Of a stretch of 64,000 nt of DNA, positions 60,762 through 64,000 are shown piece by piece (position 1 is the first letter of the stretch; each line of letters opens with the position of its first letter). The position numbers were made by a program, and so were the translations under genes. The notes below the pieces were generated by a model. That model was not told where the DNA came from. It did not search any database and was given only the letters and a program-made list of their open reading frames with translations. The stretch is from DATAES01 sp963721305 (GTDB lineage Bacteria > Actinomycetota > Acidimicrobiia > Acidimicrobiales > JACDCH01), in NCBI GenBank assembly GCA_963721305.1, contig CAVRIR010000003.1, positions 744,001-808,000 of the forward strand, read 5' to 3'.

Positions 60762-61570
60762 CGGACGCGACGGACGCGACCGACGCGCAGCCGCAGTGGA
60801 CGCTCGTCGACGAAGGCTGGGGGCGCAAGGCCGTCGACTTCGCGACGCTCGGCGAGCCGTCCAACTGCCGCGAGTACGTCGCGCTTCATCACCGCCTGGC
60901 GGTCGACGACGGCGACATGCTCCTCGATGTCGCCTGCGGCAGCGGCCTGGCGCTCGAGTTGGCGCGGCTGCGCGGCGCGAGCGTCGCCGGCATCGACGCC
61001 GCCGAGCGGCTCGTGGCTGTCGCCCGCGACCGCAATCCGGAGGGTGACATCCGGGTCGGCGACATGCGCGCGCTCCCCTGGCCGGACGCGACGTTCGATG
61101 TCGTCACCAGCTTCCGCGGCGTCTGGGGCACGACGCCAGAGGTCATGAGCGAGCTCGAGCGGGTGCTTCGTCCCGGAGGACGACTCGGGCTCACGGTTTG
61201 GGGCCACCTGAAGGTGTCGCCAGGCGTCTGGGCGCTCGAGCCGTTCCGGCTCGCGGCCGCGCCGAAGGTCGAGAACCAGGCCGCGATGGTCTCGCTCGGA
61301 CGACCGGGCGCGGGTGAGGAGCTGCTGTCGCGCCACGGCTTCGCGGACATTCAACGCGTATCGCTGCTGACGGTGTGGGAGTACGCCGACCCCGAGCTCT
61401 ACGCGCGCACGATCGCATCGTTGGGGCCTTCGTACGAGGCGATCCAGAACGTCGGCGAAGCGGCTGTTCTCGCCGAGGCGACCCGCGTGGCCACGGACCA
61501 CGTCCGCGACGGCCTACCGCTTCGCGCCGAGATCAACCTCGTCGGTTACATCGCTCGCAAGCCGAAGTGA
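60758..61570 (+). CDS. SAM-dependent class I methyltransferase
   Basis: 270 residues from ATG 60758. SAM motif I LLDVACGSGLALELARLRGA, motif II region AGIDAAERLVAVARDRNPEG, and the ERVLRPGGRLGLTVWG strand are typical of UbiE/Methyltransf_11 proteins. The N-terminus repeats TDATDATDA. Coupled to the flavin monooxygenase gene; together they may tailor one unknown compound. It converges with the TylF gene after 7 bp. Confidence 0.88.
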   Translation: MTDATDATDAQPQWTLVDEGWGRKAVDFATLGEPSNCREYVALHHRLAVDDGDMLLDVACGSGLALELARLRGASVAGIDAAERLVAVARDRNPEGDIRVGDMRALPWPDATFDVVTSFRGVWGTTPEVMSELERVLRPGGRLGLTVWGHLKVSPGVWALEPFRLAAAPKVENQAAMVSLGRPGAGEELLSRHGFADIQRVSLLTVWEYADPELYARTIASLGPSYEAIQNVGEAAVLAEATRVATDHVRDGLPLRAEINLVGYIARKPK

Positions 61571-61577
61571 GCTGCGG

Positions 61578-62525
61578 TCAGCCCGGGTCGTCCGTCTCCG
61601 CCGGCACGTAACCCCAGTAGCCCGAGAAGTCCTTGCGCGTGTACGCCACGCTCAAGACCGCTTGCATCGGGTAGGCGGGATTGCCGCCCATCGTCAGCGC
61701 GGGCCCGACGAAGTACTGGCCGATGGCCACCCCTGTGCCCGAACCGACCAGGCCCGGAGGCGTTCGATCGAACTCGCGCCGCCAGAACTCCTCCGAGAAG
61801 AACACCGCGCTCTTGTCGAGCTTCGGGAAGTCGTCGGTGAAGAAGTAGCCCTGATCTGTGAGGTGAGGCCACAAGTTCACCAGGCACTGGTGGATGCTCA
61901 TCTGCCAGTCGACGTCGATCGAGCACAGCACGATCGGTTCCGTGTGTTCGGGCAACGTGTCGGAGAACCAACCCTTGCGGAATTCGCAGACCTCGATCGC
62001 GCCCAGCGCGGCGACGTTGGCCTTGACTTCCTCGAGCGCGCCGCGCAAGTGGCCCGCAGCTTCGGCGGTCGCGAACCGGTCGTTGACGTCGCCTTCGGGG
62101 AGACCTTCGAACGAGTCGTACACGACGAGCTGGCGCCCGACGGCTTTGCAGATGAGCGAGATGTTCGCGGTGGAACCGCCCAGGAAGCAGCCGCACTCGA
62201 CCACGACGCCGTCCACATCCGGCGGGATCTCGAGGAGCTTCGCCAGCATCAACAGGTGCGCCCGGTACGAGGTGCCGGTGAACACCTTCGTGGTGTTGGT
62301 GTGCAGCCGGAACGCGAGTCGGAACAGGCGTGGCCACGTCATGCCGTACTCGGGATGGATGTTGCGGTTCGTGAACAGGAACCACACAGTCAGCGGCAGT
62401 GTCACCGTCGGGAACATGCTGCGGACGAAGAGGATCACGCGGGTGCGCAACGGCTTCGACCGGTCGAACAGGAGCGGGCGGAGCGCGCGTGGCAGCGTGA
62501 GTCGCGGATTCATCGCCGGCTGCAC
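61578..62525 (-). CDS. TylF/MycF-family O-methyltransferase
   Basis: 315 residues from GTG 62525; ATG 62513 is equally possible. TylF hallmarks are VVVECGCFLGGSTANISLIC, VYDSFEGLPEGDVNDRF, SIDVDWQMSIHQCLVNLWPH and FFTDDFPKL. Members are metal-dependent sugar O-methyltransferases of macrolide and glycan pathways. The N-terminal ~60 residues are basic and hydrophobic (PTVTLPLTVWFLFTN) and may associate with membrane. It follows the PhyH-type gene on the same strand by 18 bp, suggesting glycan or lipid tailoring. Confidence 0.88.
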   Translation of the reverse strand: MQPAMNPRLTLPRALRPLLFDRSKPLRTRVILFVRSMFPTVTLPLTVWFLFTNRNIHPEYGMTWPRLFRLAFRLHTNTTKVFTGTSYRAHLLMLAKLLEIPPDVDGVVVECGCFLGGSTANISLICKAVGRQLVVYDSFEGLPEGDVNDRFATAEAAGHLRGALEEVKANVAALGAIEVCEFRKGWFSDTLPEHTEPIVLCSIDVDWQMSIHQCLVNLWPHLTDQGYFFTDDFPKLDKSAVFFSEEFWRREFDRTPPGLVGSGTGVAIGQYFVGPALTMGGNPAYPMQAVLSVAYTRKDFSGYWGYVPAETDDPG

Positions 62526-62543
62526 GTCGCCCGTCTTTCCGCG

Positions 62544-63638
62544 CTAACCGACGAAGATGGGCAAGTAGCCCGAAGGGACGGCCGTTGGGGCGAACAGCCA
62601 CGCCTCCATCGCATACCGCGGGCGAGTCAGACCCGGCTGCCCACCTCCGTTGGCATGGGCGAGCAGCTCGTCGAACAGCAGCGCGTCGCCGGGCGCGAAC
62701 GTGGGCTTGATCGCGCCGATGCCGCCGCTTGCTTCCTCGAATTGGTCGGGCGTCAGGACGATGTCGCCGTTCGAGACCTCACCCCGCAGCGACCGGTCGA
62801 GCCGCCTCGGTACGAGCGCAAGCCCCGGCGCGTCTTGGCCCTCGCCGCAATCGGAGAGGGCGAGCCACAGGTTCACTGTTCTCGTCTGCTGGCCCATGAA
62901 CGAACCGTCCTGATGCCACGACGGCTTTGCGTCGGGAGGGACGCGCCGCAGCATGGTCTTGTTGGCCGACAGGACCGGCTGCTCGCCGAGGTAGTCGGCG
63001 ATCACGGCGAGCACCGGACTCGTCTCCAACAGTTCGGTGATCTGGAAGATCGCGTGTGGCGAGTCGCATGCGTGCACCGCGCTGCCGCTCTTGTCGCTGT
63101 ACTTGCGGCCGTTGCGCGCCTTCTCCGGAGTCGCCGCTTCCCACGTCGCGCACGGGACGTACCACGGCGCCGTCTCGGTGACCGGCACACCCGCGACGTG
63201 GTCCTTGCGTGCTGCGAGCGCGTGGTCGATCGTCTCTCGCATCGCCGCCGCTCGATCGCCCGCGAGCATGCCGCGCACCTGCACGCATCCGTGATGCCGG
63301 ATCGCACCGCCGAGCAGCTCTGTCGACAGGTCGGCGACGTCAACCGCCGGCACGCGGCCCTCGAGATCGGGGAACGGATCGTCGAACTCCGGCGGCCCTT
63401 GTTCAGGCGCGGCACCCCCGGGGTGGGAAAGAGCGAGCTCGCACCGAAGCCGGACCAGATGCTCCTCGACCTCGGGGTCGGGATCGCGTCGGTTCACGCT
63501 CGTCCATGCCGCGATGGCATCCCGGAGCCGCCCGTCCGCCTCGTCGGCGCGGGCCTGTTCGCGCAGCAGCGAGAGCGTCGCGTCGGCGTCGTCGTCACCG
63601 GATCGACGCGCCATCAAGCGCTTGAGCTTGACCCCCAT
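62544..63638 (-). CDS. PhyH-type Fe(II)/2-oxoglutarate dioxygenase
   Basis: 364 residues from ATG 63638 (MGVKLKRLMARRSGDDDADA). Residues ~15-75 are helical, TPR-like. The dioxygenase domain carries H-x-D in SWHQDGSFMGQQ, the distal His in FDELLAHANGGG, and the 2-oxoglutarate Arg in LTRPRYAMEAW. The family hydroxylates lipids or small molecules. Paired with the TylF methyltransferase gene downstream. A half-site TAGAACACG lies upstream at 63650 but lacks the second KstR arm. Confidence 0.85.
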   Translation of the reverse strand: MGVKLKRLMARRSGDDDADATLSLLREQARADEADGRLRDAIAAWTSVNRRDPDPEVEEHLVRLRCELALSHPGGAAPEQGPPEFDDPFPDLEGRVPAVDVADLSTELLGGAIRHHGCVQVRGMLAGDRAAAMRETIDHALAARKDHVAGVPVTETAPWYVPCATWEAATPEKARNGRKYSDKSGSAVHACDSPHAIFQITELLETSPVLAVIADYLGEQPVLSANKTMLRRVPPDAKPSWHQDGSFMGQQTRTVNLWLALSDCGEGQDAPGLALVPRRLDRSLRGEVSNGDIVLTPDQFEEASGGIGAIKPTFAPGDALLFDELLAHANGGGQPGLTRPRYAMEAWLFAPTAVPSGYLPIFVG

Positions 63639-63695
63639 TGGAACGACTGTAGAACACGCCGGAAGTGGCACCGCCAAGCAGTTCCGGACATGAAG

Positions 63696-63721
63696 ACGCC
63701 CCCTGCCGGAGCAGAGGGCGT
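63696..63721 (-). terminator. Hairpin after the ZIP transporter gene
   Basis: On the minus strand ACGCCCTCTGC pairs with GCAGGGGGCGT (one mismatch) around a short loop, 3 bp after the ZIP-family stop. Few T residues follow (TCTTC). A plausible terminator between the ZIP gene and the PhyH-type gene. Confidence 0.5.
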
Positions 63722-63724
63722 TCC

Positions 63725-64000
63725 TCACTCGAGGGTCGTCAACAGTGCGGCGACGGCGAAGCCGAGCGCGGTGAGAAGGCCGACCCGGCGCCCGCCTTCC
63801 TTGAAGGCTTCGGGCATCATCGAGTCGGACAGCATCGTGAGCACCGCGCCCGCCGCCAACGCCTGGACGTAGCGGCCGTCGACAGCGGACAGCTCGCGGG
63901 CCACCTCGTACCCGACCGCGGACGCCAGGCCGGACGCCACGACGATCGACGCCCACAACCTGTAGATCCGCGCCGGACTACGCGTGAGTGCCAGGTCGGT
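63725..64000 (-). CDS. ZIP-family metal transporter, C-terminal part
   Basis: The frame is open to the right edge; 91 codons are visible and the N-terminus lies outside the window. ALAAGAVLTMLSDSMMPEAF is the ZIP-like helix with acidic and Met residues, followed by KEGGRRVGLLTALGFAVAAL. Two to three membrane helices are seen. A ZupT/ZIP-type divalent-cation importer is the best call. Confidence 0.75.
   Translation of the reverse strand, partial: TDLALTRSPARIYRLWASIVVASGLASAVGYEVARELSAVDGRYVQALAAGAVLTMLSDSMMPEAFKEGGRRVGLLTALGFAVAALLTTLE

Noticed and set aside
63650..63663. TAGAACACG upstream of the PhyH-type gene
   Set aside because: Only one arm of the KstR palindrome is present. Similar half-sites at 20691 and 34616 were dismissed for the same reason.

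Overview
The window is high-GC, densely coded DNA from an actinomycete. The best guess is class Acidimicrobiia, inferred from gene content and not from a marker-gene search. Pointers are F420/luciferase-type oxidoreductases, a KstR-type sterol regulon, a wax ester synthase/DGAT, frequent GTG and TTG starts, many ATGA/GTGA start-stop overlaps, and the mycobacterial-type order gcvH-garA-merR-DUF151-merR. I see no plasmid, prophage, insertion sequence or CRISPR array. The only RNA genes or elements are one tRNA-Val and one glycine riboswitch.

Layout. 1-12.8 kb is housekeeping and accessory: an RCC1-repeat lipoprotein cut by the left edge, tRNA-Val(CAC), an acidic zinc-ribbon protein with a UspA, GNAT and Nudix genes, an enoyl-CoA hydratase, a HAD phosphatase, a three-gene lipid operon (serine hydrolase, WS/DGAT, unknown), a CaiB-type racemase and an SPFH/NfeD pair. 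12.9-35.7 kb is a steroid-catabolism island. Five 14-bp sites fitting the KstR consensus TnnAACnnGTTnnA precede its operons. These encode a paired acyl-CoA dehydrogenase plus a complete branched-chain-type ABC importer; FadD19-type sterol-CoA ligase plus a sulfatase; a membrane-anchored HSL esterase; a FadE plus the KstR-like repressor; a FadD4-like ligase; two OB-fold proteins plus Ltp4 and Ltp3; a metal-ligand-poor amidohydrolase plus a KshA/Neverland-like Rieske oxygenase; and an F420-type LLM oxidoreductase. An SDR lies in the island without its own site. The reading is a regulon that imports, desulfates, CoA-activates and shortens sterol side chains and attacks the ring. kstD, hsa and mce genes are not in the window.

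35.7-41.6 kb holds HU, a GH25 lysozyme-like protein, a UspA, a small zinc-finger gene whose start codon lies in a 27-bp perfect palindrome, an acyltransferase, a class II aldolase, a LimB-like monooxygenase and an alpha/beta hydrolase. 41.7-48.7 kb is the glycine-cleavage region: riboswitch-gcvP on the plus strand, convergent with a minus-strand series gcvH, garA-like FHA gene, merR, DUF151, small membrane ORF, merR, gcvT. 48.7-64 kb holds a sugar-nucleotide/phosphomannomutase fusion, a CDP-alcohol phosphatidyltransferase, HIT, DUF2079, HMCES, an ABC-2 exporter, an Rv3168/Rv3169-like pair, OsmC, a flavin monooxygenase with a methyltransferase, a TylF methyltransferase, a PhyH dioxygenase and the end of a ZIP transporter.

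Two cross-cutting observations. Ten frameshifts in seven otherwise intact genes can all be repaired by restoring one CG inside a CGCG tract, so they look like a systematic sequence error. A ~50-bp palindromic element occurs three times (2.2, 26.9 and 31.8 kb).
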